Shown: positions 1 through 9,240, counted from the first letter of the stretch. The stretch is 64,000 bases of DNA from JBCDAP01 sp038747915 (GCA_038747915.1 JBCDJJ010000003.1:1-64000), one strand, 5' to 3'. Translations and numbers: made by a program. The notes: generated from the letters alone by a model not told the origin.

Positions 1-7
1 ACCAGCC

Positions 8-28
8 GTGGGAGCGGGACGCTCCCAC
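8..28. repeat. Short perfect hairpin (9-bp arms, 3-nt loop)
   Basis: Arms GTGGGAGCG and CGCTCCCAC enclose a 3-nt loop just beyond the 3' end of the SDR gene. It could be a terminator stem without a U-tract or a REP-like element. Only one copy was noticed in the window. Confidence 0.4.
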
Positions 29-62
29 CACCGGTTTCACAGAACTCGATGACACGCGACGG

Positions 63-821
63 TCACGGCGTGGTGAAGCCGCCGTCCACAAGGATCGACT
101 GGCCCGTCACGAAGCTCGACTGATCGGAGCTGACCCAGAGGATGGCGTCGGCAATCTCCCGTGTCGTGCCGATGCGGCCCATGGGGTGCATGGCCTTCAT
201 CGCGTCCATGTTGCCGCCCGCGAAGCGGTCGAGCATGTCGGTCTCGATGCCGCCGGGCGAGATGGCGTTGACGCGGATGCCCTGCTGGGCGACTTCCATG
301 GCGACGGTCTTGGTGGCGCCGATCACCGCGTGCTTGGAGGCGATGTAGATCGAGGCGCCGGCCATGCCCACGTGGCCCGCGACCGAGGAGAGGTTGACGA
401 TGGCGGCGCCGGTCGTCGCCCCGTCGAGCGCCTTGAGCATCGCGGGGATCTCGTGCTTCATCGAGAGCAGCACACCCTTGACGTTGATGCCGAGCACGCG
501 GTCGATGTCCTCCGCGGTCGCATCGGTCACGGGGCCACCGATCTCCACGCCGGCGTTGTTGATCGCGATGTGGAGGCCGCCGAAGGCCTCGACGGTCTTC
601 GTGACGGCGTCCCGGATGTGCGCCTCGTCCTGGATGTCGCCCTGAATAAAGAGGCCTTTGCCGCCGGCGGCTTCGATCTCCTTCACGACCTCCGCGCCGA
701 GGTTGGCCCGGCGGCCCGTGATGGCGACGCTTGCGCCCTCTTTGGCGAAGGCGACCGCGGTGGTGCGGCCGATGCCCGAGGTGGCGCCGGTGACGAGGAC
801 GGATTTGCCTGTGAATCGCAT
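63..821 (-). CDS. Short-chain dehydrogenase/reductase (SDR family)
   Basis: This is a 252-residue classical SDR oxidoreductase that uses NAD(P)H; the substrate cannot be told from sequence. The N-terminal cofactor motif TGATSGIG follows the start almost directly. NNAG lies mid-protein, the catalytic Ser precedes the YIASK (YxxxK) pair, and the C-terminus ends in the usual VDGGFTTP. The start ATG at 821 places the Rossmann motif at residue 10, as expected; the frame stays open upstream but that part has no SDR similarity. The gene is divergent from the MCE-transporter ATPase at 927, with about 105 bp between them holding both promoters. No partner suggests a pathway. Confidence 0.9.
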   Translation of the reverse strand: MRFTGKSVLVTGATSGIGRTTAVAFAKEGASVAITGRRANLGAEVVKEIEAAGGKGLFIQGDIQDEAHIRDAVTKTVEAFGGLHIAINNAGVEIGGPVTDATAEDIDRVLGINVKGVLLSMKHEIPAMLKALDGATTGAAIVNLSSVAGHVGMAGASIYIASKHAVIGATKTVAMEVAQQGIRVNAISPGGIETDMLDRFAGGNMDAMKAMHPMGRIGTTREIADAILWVSSDQSSFVTGQSILVDGGFTTP

Positions 822-926
822 GGTTGGTCTCCGGTTCGTGGTGCGGGCCGGCTGTGGTGAGCCGGCGCGGATGAAGCTAATCCCGAGTGACCGGTCCGTA
901 TTCCCATGGCCGGGTAGTATCGAGCG

Positions 927-1853
927 ATGGCGAGTGATCAGTCCGAGCCGGTGATCCGTATGCGCAGCGTGGTCAAGCGCTTCGGATCGCAGACCGTTCT
1001 CAACGGCATCAACCTGGACATCCACCCCGGCGAGACCATGGTGATCATGGGCGGCTCGGGGTCGGGCAAGTCGACGATGCTGCGGAACATGATCGGCACG
1101 TTCGTGCCCGAGGAGGGCTCGATCGAGCTCTTCGGTGATGACATCACGGTCATGAACGAGGAGCAGCTCAACGGTGTCCGCAAGAAGTTCGGCATCCTGT
1201 TCCAGTCGGGCGCCCTGTTCAACAGCATGACGATCGCGGAGAACGTGGCGCTGCCGCTCCAAGAGCACACGGATCTCGACCCCGAGATCATCGCGATCCA
1301 GGTGAAGATCAAGCTCGAGCTGGTGGGCCTCCGCGAGCACGCGCACAAGTACCCCTCGCAGATCTCGGGCGGCATGAAGAAGCGAGCCGGGCTCGCGCGG
1401 GCGATGGCGCTGGACCCGAAGATCTTGTTCTACGACGAGCCGTCGGCGGGGCTCGACCCGGTCACGAGCGCTGAGATCGATCAATTGATGCTCGGGATGA
1501 CCAAGAGCCTCGGCGTGACGAGCGTGGTGGTGACGCACGAGATGGACTCGGCGTTCACGATCGCCGACCGCATGGCCATGCTCGACAAGGGCGTGATGAT
1601 CGCCTGCGAGACGCGGGAGTGGTACGAACAGGTCCGCGACACCCCGGCCGACAAGGCGGAGCAGCTGAGCGAGACCGAGCAGCTCATCCGGCAGTTCCTC
1701 CGAGGCGACCCGGAGGGCCCGATCACTCGGCGCAAGGCCGAGACGAACTACGAGGAGGATCTGCTGGGCGGCCCCGCAACGTGGGAGAGCACCCCGGCGA
1801 TCCAGACCACCCGGTCTCGTGTGGCGGATACCCGTGCGCTGAGAGAGAAGTGA
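927..1853 (+). CDS. MCE-type lipid transporter ATP-binding protein (MlaF-like)
   Basis: This is a 308-residue ABC ATPase. The Walker A motif GGSGSGKST lies near residue 43, the signature SGGMKKR near 147, and Walker B with ILFYDEPSAGLDP follows. The signature SGGMKKR and the PSAGLDP box are typical of MlaF/TTG2A-type ATPases that drive MCE lipid transport between the inner membrane and the outer envelope. The next gene is an MCE-domain protein, which supports the assignment. A C-terminal tail of about 60 residues goes beyond the usual domain. The MlaE permease that normally sits beside this ATPase is not in the window, so it must be elsewhere or be replaced by another membrane protein. Confidence 0.85.
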   Translation: MASDQSEPVIRMRSVVKRFGSQTVLNGINLDIHPGETMVIMGGSGSGKSTMLRNMIGTFVPEEGSIELFGDDITVMNEEQLNGVRKKFGILFQSGALFNSMTIAENVALPLQEHTDLDPEIIAIQVKIKLELVGLREHAHKYPSQISGGMKKRAGLARAMALDPKILFYDEPSAGLDPVTSAEIDQLMLGMTKSLGVTSVVVTHEMDSAFTIADRMAMLDKGVMIACETREWYEQVRDTPADKAEQLSETEQLIRQFLRGDPEGPITRRKAETNYEEDLLGGPATWESTPAIQTTRSRVADTRALREK

Positions 1854-1918
1854 TGCGGCGCCGCGCGGCGGGCCGCGTGCGTGCGTGATGTCGGCCGAAT
1901 TCGGTAGGCTTTTGCGTT

Positions 1919-3253
1919 ATGGCATCGAGGCAGAGCAGGAACAACGTTCTCGCGGGTTCATTGGTGGTCGTCTCGCTGGTCGCGGCGGTCATCCTGGTGG
2001 CGCAGCTCGGCGGGCTGCGCGAACAGTTCGGTCGGGCCGCGTACGAGGTCTCGTTCCCGCTCGGGCTCGGCGTGGAGGGCCTCGGGCCGGGCTCAGCGGT
2101 CTCGGTCGGCGGGAAGGAAGCGGGTACCGTCAAGACGGTCGATTTCCGGTACGACGACCAGGGCAACGTGATCGGCCATGTGGCGCAGATCGCGATCGAC
2201 CGGAGCATCACGCTCCGCGCCCGCGCAGCCGATGGCGAGGGGCCCAACAACCCGGTGATCGTCCGCGTCGCGGGCCTGCTCGCCACACAGTCGAACCTCA
2301 ACTTCATGAGCACCGGCCCGATCGATGGGGCGGTGATCCCGGCGGATGGGTCGTTCGAGGCCAGTCAGCCGCAGACCGCGGTCGACCAGTTCGGCCTCCG
2401 TGAGACGGTCGACAAGGCCAACGCCGCGATCGACGCTTTCCGCGATACCGTCGGCACGTTCCGTCTCGATGAGTCGAGCCCCTTCTATGAAGACATCAGG
2501 GCAGCGATCCAGAATGTGCGCGAGTCGACCGAGGAGGTGAACACGTGGGTCGAGCAGGTCGAGTTCGAGGAGGACTACGCCCAGATCCGCGAGGTGATCG
2601 ACCGCATCTCCCGCTCGGTGAAAAACCTGGAAGACATCGTCGCGCAGGGCGACCCCATCGTCGACAAGGTCAACACCCGCCTCGATGACATCCAGGAGAT
2701 CCTGCGTGTGGTGCGGGAGGACTACCTCGCTGCTTTCCGGCCGGACATTCAGCAGAGCATCGAGAACTTCCGCGACTCGAGCGCCAGGCTCAGCGAGCTC
2801 ACCGAGCAGGTGCAGGCCGACTACCAGGCCATCATCCGCGTGGCGCTCGAGGATGCGCAGCAGACGATCGCCCAGATCGAACGGCTCACCGTGAGCTCGG
2901 ACCCCGAGGTTCGCCAGATGCTGGCGAGCCTGCGCCTCGGGGCCGATCAACTGCGCGACACCCTGATCGAGGTGCGCCGCTCGCCGTGGCGTTTGCTCTA
3001 CCGCCCGAGCGATCAGGAGACGGAGTACGAGTTGCTGTACGACGCGGCTCGGCTCTACGCCCAGTCGGTGAGCGATCTGCGCGCCTCGGTGGCCAGCCTG
3101 GAGTCGGTGCAATCAGCGGCGGCCGCGGGCACCACGACCCTCGACGAGGACACGACGCAGCCGGTGGTCGAGGCGGTCGAGCAGGCGTTCGAGCGGTATC
3201 AGAAGGCCGAGGCGATCTTCCTCGAGCGTCTCACGGGCGAAGCGCCCGATTGA
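1919..3253 (+). CDS. MCE domain-containing protein (MlaD-like)
   Basis: This 444-residue protein has an N-terminal membrane anchor (about residues 10-30, rich in Val, Leu and Ala), then a single MCE domain (about 35-120), then a long helical region rich in Glu, Gln and Arg that is likely coiled coil (about 160-350). The architecture matches the periplasmic substrate-binding component of MCE transporters, anchored in the inner membrane. It lies 65 bp downstream of the MlaF-like ATPase on the same strand and is probably co-transcribed. The first MCE strand begins at YEVSFPLGLGVEGLGPGSAV. It is longer than MlaD of E. coli (183 residues), as is usual for TTG2C/Mce-type members. Confidence 0.8.
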   Translation: MASRQSRNNVLAGSLVVVSLVAAVILVAQLGGLREQFGRAAYEVSFPLGLGVEGLGPGSAVSVGGKEAGTVKTVDFRYDDQGNVIGHVAQIAIDRSITLRARAADGEGPNNPVIVRVAGLLATQSNLNFMSTGPIDGAVIPADGSFEASQPQTAVDQFGLRETVDKANAAIDAFRDTVGTFRLDESSPFYEDIRAAIQNVRESTEEVNTWVEQVEFEEDYAQIREVIDRISRSVKNLEDIVAQGDPIVDKVNTRLDDIQEILRVVREDYLAAFRPDIQQSIENFRDSSARLSELTEQVQADYQAIIRVALEDAQQTIAQIERLTVSSDPEVRQMLASLRLGADQLRDTLIEVRRSPWRLLYRPSDQETEYELLYDAARLYAQSVSDLRASVASLESVQSAAAAGTTTLDEDTTQPVVEAVEQAFERYQKAEAIFLERLTGEAPD

Positions 3254-3276
3254 TGAGGCGGTCTCCGAAGTGGAGC

Positions 3277-3377
3277 GGTGCCGTGGTCTGGAGGACGCCG
3301 AAGGCATCTGAAGGCCACGCGAGTGTCGTCTCCCTGGTGGGAAATCGTGGTCTTCGCTTCGCTCAGACCACGGCACC
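3277..3377. repeat. 14-bp inverted repeat flanking a 73-nt spacer, with a nested hairpin
   Basis: GGTGCCGTGGTCTG at 3277-3290 is the exact reverse complement of CAGACCACGGCACC at 3364-3377. The right arm can also pair locally with CGTGGTCT just upstream across an 11-nt loop. The element lies in the 190-bp gap between the MCE gene and the LptF/G gene. It looks like a small REP/MITE-type palindrome or a transcript-end structure. Confidence 0.5.
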
Positions 3378-3444
3378 GGTGCGAATGCGATCCCGCGAAG
3401 TGCATTAAGCTGCGTCCAGCACGGTTGTTCCGACGGTCTGATCC

Positions 3445-4641
3445 ATGCGCACGATCCAGAAGCACATCGCCGGGCTCTACCTCGTGAACGTGCTGGTGAT
3501 CATGCTGCTGCTGTTCGGCTTCGTGGTGTCGATCGACATCGTGACGAACCTCGGCGAGTTCGTGGATGCGGCTCGGGTTGAGGTCATCGGCGCGACCGAG
3601 GAGGCACCGACCGACACATCGACCGCGCTGCGGCACGTGCTCGCCACGATCGTGGCGATCGGCGATGTGTGGTGGCCGCGGCTGCTCCAGCTTTACAACT
3701 ACCTGGTGGGTGTGGTGCTCATCACGGCGATGGGGTTCACATGCTCTCAGCTTGTGAAGCAGCGCGAGCTGGTGGCGCTGATGGCATCGGGCATCTCGCT
3801 GTACCGTGTGGCGCGGCCGTTCGTGCTGATCGCGGCGGTGTTCGCGAGCCTGCAGTTCATTAACCAGGAGTTCGCGGTGCCGCGTGTGGCGCCGCTGCTG
3901 ACACGTGATGCGCGCGATGCGTTTCAGCGGGACGTGGCGAGCTTCGCGGTTCGACTGGCGCCCGACGAGCAGGGTCGGCTGTGGTCCGCGGAGGAGTTCC
4001 AGGCGCCGACACTCCGGGTGGAGGTCGAGCCCGATCCTGCGGGTCGACGGCCGTTGCTCACCGATGTGCGGGTGTACGAGCTCGGCGAGGGGCGGCGGGT
4101 GGTGCGCACGCTCACAGCCCCAACCGCCTACTGGGATGGTGGCGGGTGGGTGCTCGCCGAGGGGGCGGCCGCGACCGTCGACCCCACCTCGCCCGTGTTC
4201 GACGGGAGGGCGAGCTACACGCTGAGCGAGGAGGAGCGGCGGCTGACGACAGCGCTCGATCCCGAGCGGCTCAAGGTGCGGCACCTGCAGGGGTTCGCCT
4301 CGAACCTCGGCTTCCTGGAGATCACCCGCATGCTGAGCGGTGGCGGGATGGACCCGCGCGCCTCCGAGGCGCTCGACCGCATCCGGTGGGGGCGGCTCGC
4401 GGGGATCGCGTCGAATCTGATCACCCTGGTCGCCGCGATCCCGTTCTTCCTGCTTCGCGTGCCGGGCTCGATGCTGGCGTCGAGCCTGAAGGCGGCGCCG
4501 ATCGCGCTGGCCGGGCTTGCTGCATCGGCCGCGAGCACATCGATCGAGGTTCCTGGGCTGCCCATCTGGCTCGCGGCGTTTTTGCCGGTGTTGCTGCTCG
4601 CACCGATCGCGGTGGCGCTCTTTACGGCGATCCGGACGTGA
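3445..4641 (+). CDS. LptF/LptG family permease (YjgP/YjgQ)
   Basis: This is a 398-residue membrane protein of the LptF/LptG family, the transmembrane part of the lipopolysaccharide-export ABC transporter LptB2FG. It begins with the family's IQKHIAGLYL-type cytoplasmic helix and a first membrane span (about 12-32). Two spans follow near residues 90-140, then a periplasmic beta-jellyroll region (about 150-290), and three C-terminal spans (about 310-395). Only one such permease is in the window and no LptB is adjacent. Distinguishing LptF from LptG is not possible here. It follows the MCE genes, consistent with an envelope-lipid theme. Its end overlaps the convergent gene's end by 20 bp. Confidence 0.8.
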   Translation: MRTIQKHIAGLYLVNVLVIMLLLFGFVVSIDIVTNLGEFVDAARVEVIGATEEAPTDTSTALRHVLATIVAIGDVWWPRLLQLYNYLVGVVLITAMGFTCSQLVKQRELVALMASGISLYRVARPFVLIAAVFASLQFINQEFAVPRVAPLLTRDARDAFQRDVASFAVRLAPDEQGRLWSAEEFQAPTLRVEVEPDPAGRRPLLTDVRVYELGEGRRVVRTLTAPTAYWDGGGWVLAEGAAATVDPTSPVFDGRASYTLSEEERRLTTALDPERLKVRHLQGFASNLGFLEITRMLSGGGMDPRASEALDRIRWGRLAGIASNLITLVAAIPFFLLRVPGSMLASSLKAAPIALAGLAASAASTSIEVPGLPIWLAAFLPVLLLAPIAVALFTAIRT

Positions 4642-5440
4642 GGGTCAGGCCGAAGTCCGCGGCGGCTTGTGCTGCGGGCCCGTCTCGGCGCAGCGCCGCA
4701 GCGTCGCCCCGGCCGAGCAGCGCGAGCAGATCGTCGATCACGACGCGGCCGTCTTCGAGCGCGGCCTCGTCGAGGTAGACCCAGACGACGCATGAATCGC
4801 GGTCGCCCACGAGCTCAACGAGCCTCGGAGGCGGGCCGGTGTTGGCGGCGACTGTGGGTGGCAGCTCGCTTGCTGTGTGGCGCGCCGCGGCGATGGTGCC
4901 GAGTGTGAAGCGTGCGCCATCGAGCTCGCCGAGCCGTGTGCGCACGGCATTCTGCCATCGAGCCAGATCCTCACCGGTCTCGGCGGTGCCAGGGTCGAGT
5001 GTCGTCGAGCGCACAGCGGTAGTGGTATCGCCCGATGCCAGCGACTCGACGAAGATGTCGACCGCCGGGGCAAGGGTGCGGGCGTGGTGGATGTAGGTGA
5101 CGCCGGCCGCCCCGACCGCGGCCGATTCGAGCACGAACAGGGCCGCGCCGACGAAGAGCGCGAGCTTGGCGGGTCCGCGGCCGAACCGATCGGGCCGGCT
5201 CGCATCGCGCACCGCGAAGAAGCCGAGCGTCGCAGCACCCAGGGCGATGAGCGGCATGACCGCCATCGCCAGGGCGGGCCAGGTCATCCCCGCGGTCATC
5301 AAGAACCCGAGCATGGGGCATCCGAAGATGTTGAGCAGGAGTAGCCCGAGGGCACCGGCAGCGAGGGGTGACAGGGTCGGTGGACCGGCGGGTCCGGGAA
5401 TCTGGTCTGGGAGAGGTGGGTCGTGCGGGGTGGTGGCCAT
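4622..5440 (-). CDS. Hypothetical membrane protein with proline-rich N-terminus
   Basis: This 272-residue protein is not recognised as a member of any family. A Pro-rich cytoplasmic stretch (about residues 1-25) precedes three hydrophobic segments (about 28-50, 55-80 and 95-120). A soluble C-terminal region of about 150 residues follows, with an alternating pattern suggestive of a small alpha/beta domain (the CVVWVYLDEAALEDG segment). The start ATG at 5440 was chosen because the frame upstream is Pro/Arg-rich noise and overlaps the divergent gene. Convergent overlap with the LptF/G-like gene is 20 bp. Confidence 0.6.
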   Translation of the reverse strand: MATTPHDPPLPDQIPGPAGPPTLSPLAAGALGLLLLNIFGCPMLGFLMTAGMTWPALAMAVMPLIALGAATLGFFAVRDASRPDRFGRGPAKLALFVGAALFVLESAAVGAAGVTYIHHARTLAPAVDIFVESLASGDTTTAVRSTTLDPGTAETGEDLARWQNAVRTRLGELDGARFTLGTIAAARHTASELPPTVAANTGPPPRLVELVGDRDSCVVWVYLDEAALEDGRVVIDDLLALLGRGDAAALRRDGPAAQAAADFGLTLTSGSP

Positions 5441-5458
5441 GGTGCGAGGGTAGAGACC

Positions 5459-7144
5459 ATGCACCCGCGAGGGGGTGGTGGCGGTACTGTTCGGGAGGTG
5501 CCGATCCGCTCGTCCATGCTGTTTTTTTCTGGGGTGACCGCTGCTGTCGCGAGCGTGTTCGGGGTTGGTGTGGTCTCGGCGCAGCTCAACGTCGCCGAGC
5601 GTGTGCTCGAGAACGGCATGTTGATCCGTGCCTCGGAAGCGCCGGATGCCCACCGGGCAGCGGTGCATGTGGCGCTGGACGCGGGCGTCTTGCACGAGAC
5701 GGACGCCACCTCGGGGGCAGCGTTCGGCCTGGCGAGTTGGTGGAAGCTGGCCCCGGTCGAGGGCGCCGATGAGCTCGTAGGGTGGGTCGGCGTCGATCGG
5801 GCCGGGTTGACAGCCTCTGCGTCACCCGAGGAGGCGACGCAGGTCGCGGCGGCGCTCGCGCGTCGAGTGGGTATGCCTCACGAGCCGACCGCGGTTGCGC
5901 TCGCCGAGGCGGTGGCGCTGAATCCGGCGTCGATGCGAGGCGCGACGCTGGCGGCGTGGATCGATGATCTCGCTCGCGAGCTGACGCCCGATGCGCCGCT
6001 GCTGTGCCGGATCGATTCGGCATCGATCCCGCCGGATGCGGATGTGGTCCGCGTGTTTGCGCACATGTGGGCGAGTCCGGGCCGGACAACAGTGGCGGTT
6101 GCCTCGCCCGGTGATCCATCGGTCATCGTGGAGTCGCTCGCTGCGTCATTGACCGATCTGCCGGCTCGGGCCACGCCCAACGATCCGGTGGTCGTCGTGC
6201 CGTGGGGCCGGGAGGGATCGATCGTAGTCGAGCGGCCTGGTCTGCCGTTCGACGTGATCCACCGCGCGTGGCTCGTGCCCGAGCCCGAGGAGCCGAGTGC
6301 TCGGTACAAGGTGTTGCAGGGGCTGACCGCGGAGCTGGTGCGTGAGGTGCTCGCCCGCGAGGAGCAGGTGGTCACCCGGCCGCAGGTGTCGGTCGTGGAG
6401 CATCCGCCGTTTGGCACCGCGATCGTCGCGAGCCTGGTGGTGCCGGCGGGTGAAGGGCGTGGAGCGAACCTGCGGGCGGCCACCGAGTTACGTCTCGCGG
6501 TGCAGGAGCCGCGCGATGGCGCGTGGGTTCGTGAGGCGCGGAGGTCGCTGCTGGTCGACCACGCAGCCCAGGCCGATCGCATGAGTGGTCTGGCGCCGCA
6601 GGTTCAGGCGGTTCGCCTGGCGTCTGCGAAGCCGTTGCCGGGTGAGTCGTTGCGCGAGATTGCGACAGCGCCGGAGGTCACAGGTCTCGAGCTGAGCGGG
6701 TACGCCGGTGTCGTGCTGCGCAGCGGCACGCAGGCGGTGTTCACCTCGGCCGCGGCCCGGCCGGTGGATATCGCGCGGGTGCGCACCCTGCGTGCCGACC
6801 CGGCCTCGGGCATGATGTCGGCGACGCTCGGCGATGGGCGAACGATCGAGGTGGCGCACCGCACCGAGGTGATGGCCCGGCACCTGCCGGCGCCCGAGGT
6901 GGCAGTCGAGGCGGTCCCCGTCGGTGCAGCCCGGAGCGTGTTCGCCGAACAGGGCTCGGAAACAGTGCGCACGACCTTCATCGCGGATGCGCTGCGTGGT
7001 CACCCAGTCGGCGAGGCCGCGGTGCAGACCGTGCGGGTGGAGGTTGGTGTGCAACTGGGGCGAGTTGAAGGCGACAGTGTGCCGTTGATCGATCGACTCG
7101 CGGAGCTGATCGAAGCCGCGATCGCCGAGCCCACGCGGCGCTGA
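5459..7144 (+). CDS. Secreted M16-peptidase-like protein, apparently inactive
   Basis: The protein is about 561 residues. A hydrophobic signal segment (MLFFSGVTAAVASVFGVGVV) is followed by an Ala-X-Ala-like site before QLNVAERVLENGM. The start of the mature region follows the M16 (insulinase/processing peptidase) plan: a LENGM strand, then a VALDAG strand, then the helix that should carry HxxEH. Here that helix reads GLASWWKL, so both zinc histidines and the glutamate are missing. It may be a non-catalytic M16 partner or a protein that only resembles the fold. The start is uncertain: ATG 5459 has GAGGG eight bases upstream, while GTG 5498 and ATG 5516 give more usual signal peptides. No active M16 partner lies nearby. 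Confidence 0.6.
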   Translation: MHPRGGGGGTVREVPIRSSMLFFSGVTAAVASVFGVGVVSAQLNVAERVLENGMLIRASEAPDAHRAAVHVALDAGVLHETDATSGAAFGLASWWKLAPVEGADELVGWVGVDRAGLTASASPEEATQVAAALARRVGMPHEPTAVALAEAVALNPASMRGATLAAWIDDLARELTPDAPLLCRIDSASIPPDADVVRVFAHMWASPGRTTVAVASPGDPSVIVESLAASLTDLPARATPNDPVVVVPWGREGSIVVERPGLPFDVIHRAWLVPEPEEPSARYKVLQGLTAELVREVLAREEQVVTRPQVSVVEHPPFGTAIVASLVVPAGEGRGANLRAATELRLAVQEPRDGAWVREARRSLLVDHAAQADRMSGLAPQVQAVRLASAKPLPGESLREIATAPEVTGLELSGYAGVVLRSGTQAVFTSAAARPVDIARVRTLRADPASGMMSATLGDGRTIEVAHRTEVMARHLPAPEVAVEAVPVGAARSVFAEQGSETVRTTFIADALRGHPVGEAAVQTVRVEVGVQLGRVEGDSVPLIDRLAELIEAAIAEPTRR

Positions 7145-7173
7145 GCGGGCGGGCCGGCTCGTATCATCTGGCG

Positions 7174-8604
7174 ATGCTGGATTCGGCCGCTGTGCTCGGG
7201 CTCATCGTTCTCGGGGTGATCGTTCTCGCAGCGGCGGTGTACATCGTCTGGCAGGCCAGGCAGCAGACCCATCTGGAGCGGTTCGCTGCGGAGGCCGAGG
7301 GTGCGCGGGCGCAGGCTGACCAGGAGGTGGCGCGGCTTCGCGACGAGCTGGCGGATCTCGATCGCGACCGCCGCGAGTTGCACGATCGCGTCGCGAACGC
7401 GCGGGAGGAACTCGCGGGGCTGCGCCAGACGCTCGAGGGTGCGGAGCAGCGGCGACTCGACACGATCGAGCAGTGCGACGCCAAGCTTCGCGAACGGGAC
7501 GAGCGCGATGCCGCTCAGCAGGCCGAGTTCAGGCGGCAGCTCGACGAGAAGCTGGCGGCGATCGCGGGCAGAGCGCTCGATGCCTCGCAAGCCAAGCTCA
7601 TCGAGCAGGCCACGCTCGTGTTCGAGTCGCACCGGGAGAAGACGTCCGCGGAGCTGGAGCGGAGAGAGCAGAGAGTCGCGCAACTGGTCAAACCGATCAC
7701 CGAGACGCTGGCCCGGACCGATGCCAAGCTCAAGGAGCTGGAGGCGGCCCGGGTCACCGCGTTCGCGCAGATCGCCGAGCAGATGAAGCTGCTCGGCGAG
7801 GGATCGGCGAGCCTGCGCGATGAGACGTCGAAGCTCGTGACCGCGCTGCGCAGGCCCGAGGTGCGGGGCCGGTACGGGGAGATCCAGCTCGAGAAGGTCG
7901 CCGAGGTCGCGGGCATGCGCGCTTACTGCGATTTTCGAACGCAGGCGCAGACGATGTCGGCCGATGGCAAGCCCTTGCGCCCCGACATGGTGGTGCGGCT
8001 GCCCGGCGGGCGGGAGATCGTGGTTGATGCCAAGGCGAACCTGGCGCCCTATGTCGATGCGCTCGACGAGCGTGATCCGGACGAACAGGAGCGGCACCTC
8101 GAGCGGTTCGCAGCGGGCGTGCGGGAGCAGGCCAAGAAGCTCGGCAAGAAGGGGTACTGGGCGAGCTACGACGGCTCACCGGATTTCGTTGTCATGTTCG
8201 TGCCTGGCGAGCAGTTCATCGATGCCGCCCTGCGGCGCGAGCCGGCGCTCATCGAGCTTGCCTCGTCGGAGAACGTGATTCTCGCGTCGCCCAGCACACT
8301 CATCGGTTTGCTGCGGGCGGTGCATGTGGGGTGGCGTGAGAAGGAACTCTCGGACAACGCGGAGATGCTCTACACGCTCGGAAAGGAGCTGCACGAGCGG
8401 TCGGCGACGCTGCTCGGGCACATGGACAAGCTGGGCGATCACCTCACCCGCGCCGTGGAGTCGTACAACAAGAGTGTGGGGTCGGCTCAGGCTCGGTTGC
8501 TGCCGGCGCTGCGCAAGTTCGAGGATGCAGGTGCGAAAGGCGTCAAGGAGCTTGCGGAGGTCAAGCCCGTCGAGGCCCTGCCGTCCTCAACGACCAGCAA
8601 GTGA
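7174..8604 (+). CDS. rmuC: DNA recombination protein RmuC
   Basis: This 476-residue protein matches RmuC, a membrane-anchored factor that limits inversions and recombination at short inverted repeats. An N-terminal membrane helix (about residues 5-25) is followed by a long coiled coil (about 30-220). The conserved nuclease-like core comes next, with GRYGEIQLEKVAEVAGM, RPDMVVRLPGGREIVVDAKANL and FVVMFVPGEQFIDAAL. The Asp and Lys of VVDAK correspond to the PD-(D/E)XK-like centre. Length is in the normal range. The gene ends 18 bp inside the convergent TetR gene. Confidence 0.92.
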   Translation: MLDSAAVLGLIVLGVIVLAAAVYIVWQARQQTHLERFAAEAEGARAQADQEVARLRDELADLDRDRRELHDRVANAREELAGLRQTLEGAEQRRLDTIEQCDAKLRERDERDAAQQAEFRRQLDEKLAAIAGRALDASQAKLIEQATLVFESHREKTSAELERREQRVAQLVKPITETLARTDAKLKELEAARVTAFAQIAEQMKLLGEGSASLRDETSKLVTALRRPEVRGRYGEIQLEKVAEVAGMRAYCDFRTQAQTMSADGKPLRPDMVVRLPGGREIVVDAKANLAPYVDALDERDPDEQERHLERFAAGVREQAKKLGKKGYWASYDGSPDFVVMFVPGEQFIDAALRREPALIELASSENVILASPSTLIGLLRAVHVGWREKELSDNAEMLYTLGKELHERSATLLGHMDKLGDHLTRAVESYNKSVGSAQARLLPALRKFEDAGAKGVKELAEVKPVEALPSSTTSK

Positions 8605-9240
8605 GCGGTCGATCAGCAGTTCCGCGATCACACGGGCTCGGGCGAGCACCGTCTCGACCTCGGCACGGGTTGGTGCGGCCCCGTTGCCGTTGGCATGCCC
8701 GTTGGCGTGTCCGTTGGTGGCGGCGCGGCAGTTGGTCATCTGCGCCTGGGCGGTGGCGCCCTCGATGACGAGCTGCAGCTCGCAGGCGAGTTCGTCGGGG
8801 TCGTTCGCGCCCGCTTCGCGGGCGAGCTCGGCGAGCGATTCGGCGACGCGGCGCTTGTGCGCGCCCGCGGCTTCACGGATCGACTCGTGCCCATCGGTGA
8901 ACTCGCCGGCGGCCTTGACGAAGATGCACCCGGCGAAGCCCGGGGTGGCGAACCAGTCGGCCAGGTAGTCGAACACGCCGAGCAGCTGACCGCGGGGGTC
9001 GCCGGCGGCGCGCTCGAGGGCGGTCGAGAACCGCTCGCGAACCACGCCGTCGCGGTGCTCGAGAACAGCCTCGATGAGCTCGTGCTTGCCCGCGAAGTGG
9101 TTGTAGAGCGTCATGCGCGCGACACCGGCCTCCTTCACGACGCGGTCGATGCCGACCGCGTGGAACCCCTCCCGCTCGAAGAGCCGGGCAGCGGCGTCGA
9201 GGAGCTGATCACGCTTCGTCGAGACTTGGTCGTTCTTCAT
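8587..9240 (-). CDS. TetR/AcrR family transcriptional regulator
   Basis: This 217-residue regulator has an N-terminal TetR helix-turn-helix (about residues 8-55, LLDAAARLFEREGFHAVGIDRVV followed by TLYNHFAGKHELI). The C-terminal ligand domain is helical and contains a Gly/Asn-rich repeat loop (NGHANGHANGNG) near residue 180, probably a disordered linker. An 18-bp inverted repeat about 50 bp upstream (9290-9307) is a candidate self-operator. Its ligand and targets are not evident; the neighbours rmuC and manC are unrelated in role. Confidence 0.88.
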   Translation of the reverse strand: MKNDQVSTKRDQLLDAAARLFEREGFHAVGIDRVVKEAGVARMTLYNHFAGKHELIEAVLEHRDGVVRERFSTALERAAGDPRGQLLGVFDYLADWFATPGFAGCIFVKAAGEFTDGHESIREAAGAHKRRVAESLAELAREAGANDPDELACELQLVIEGATAQAQMTNCRAATNGHANGHANGNGAAPTRAEVETVLARARVIAELLIDRSLAGR

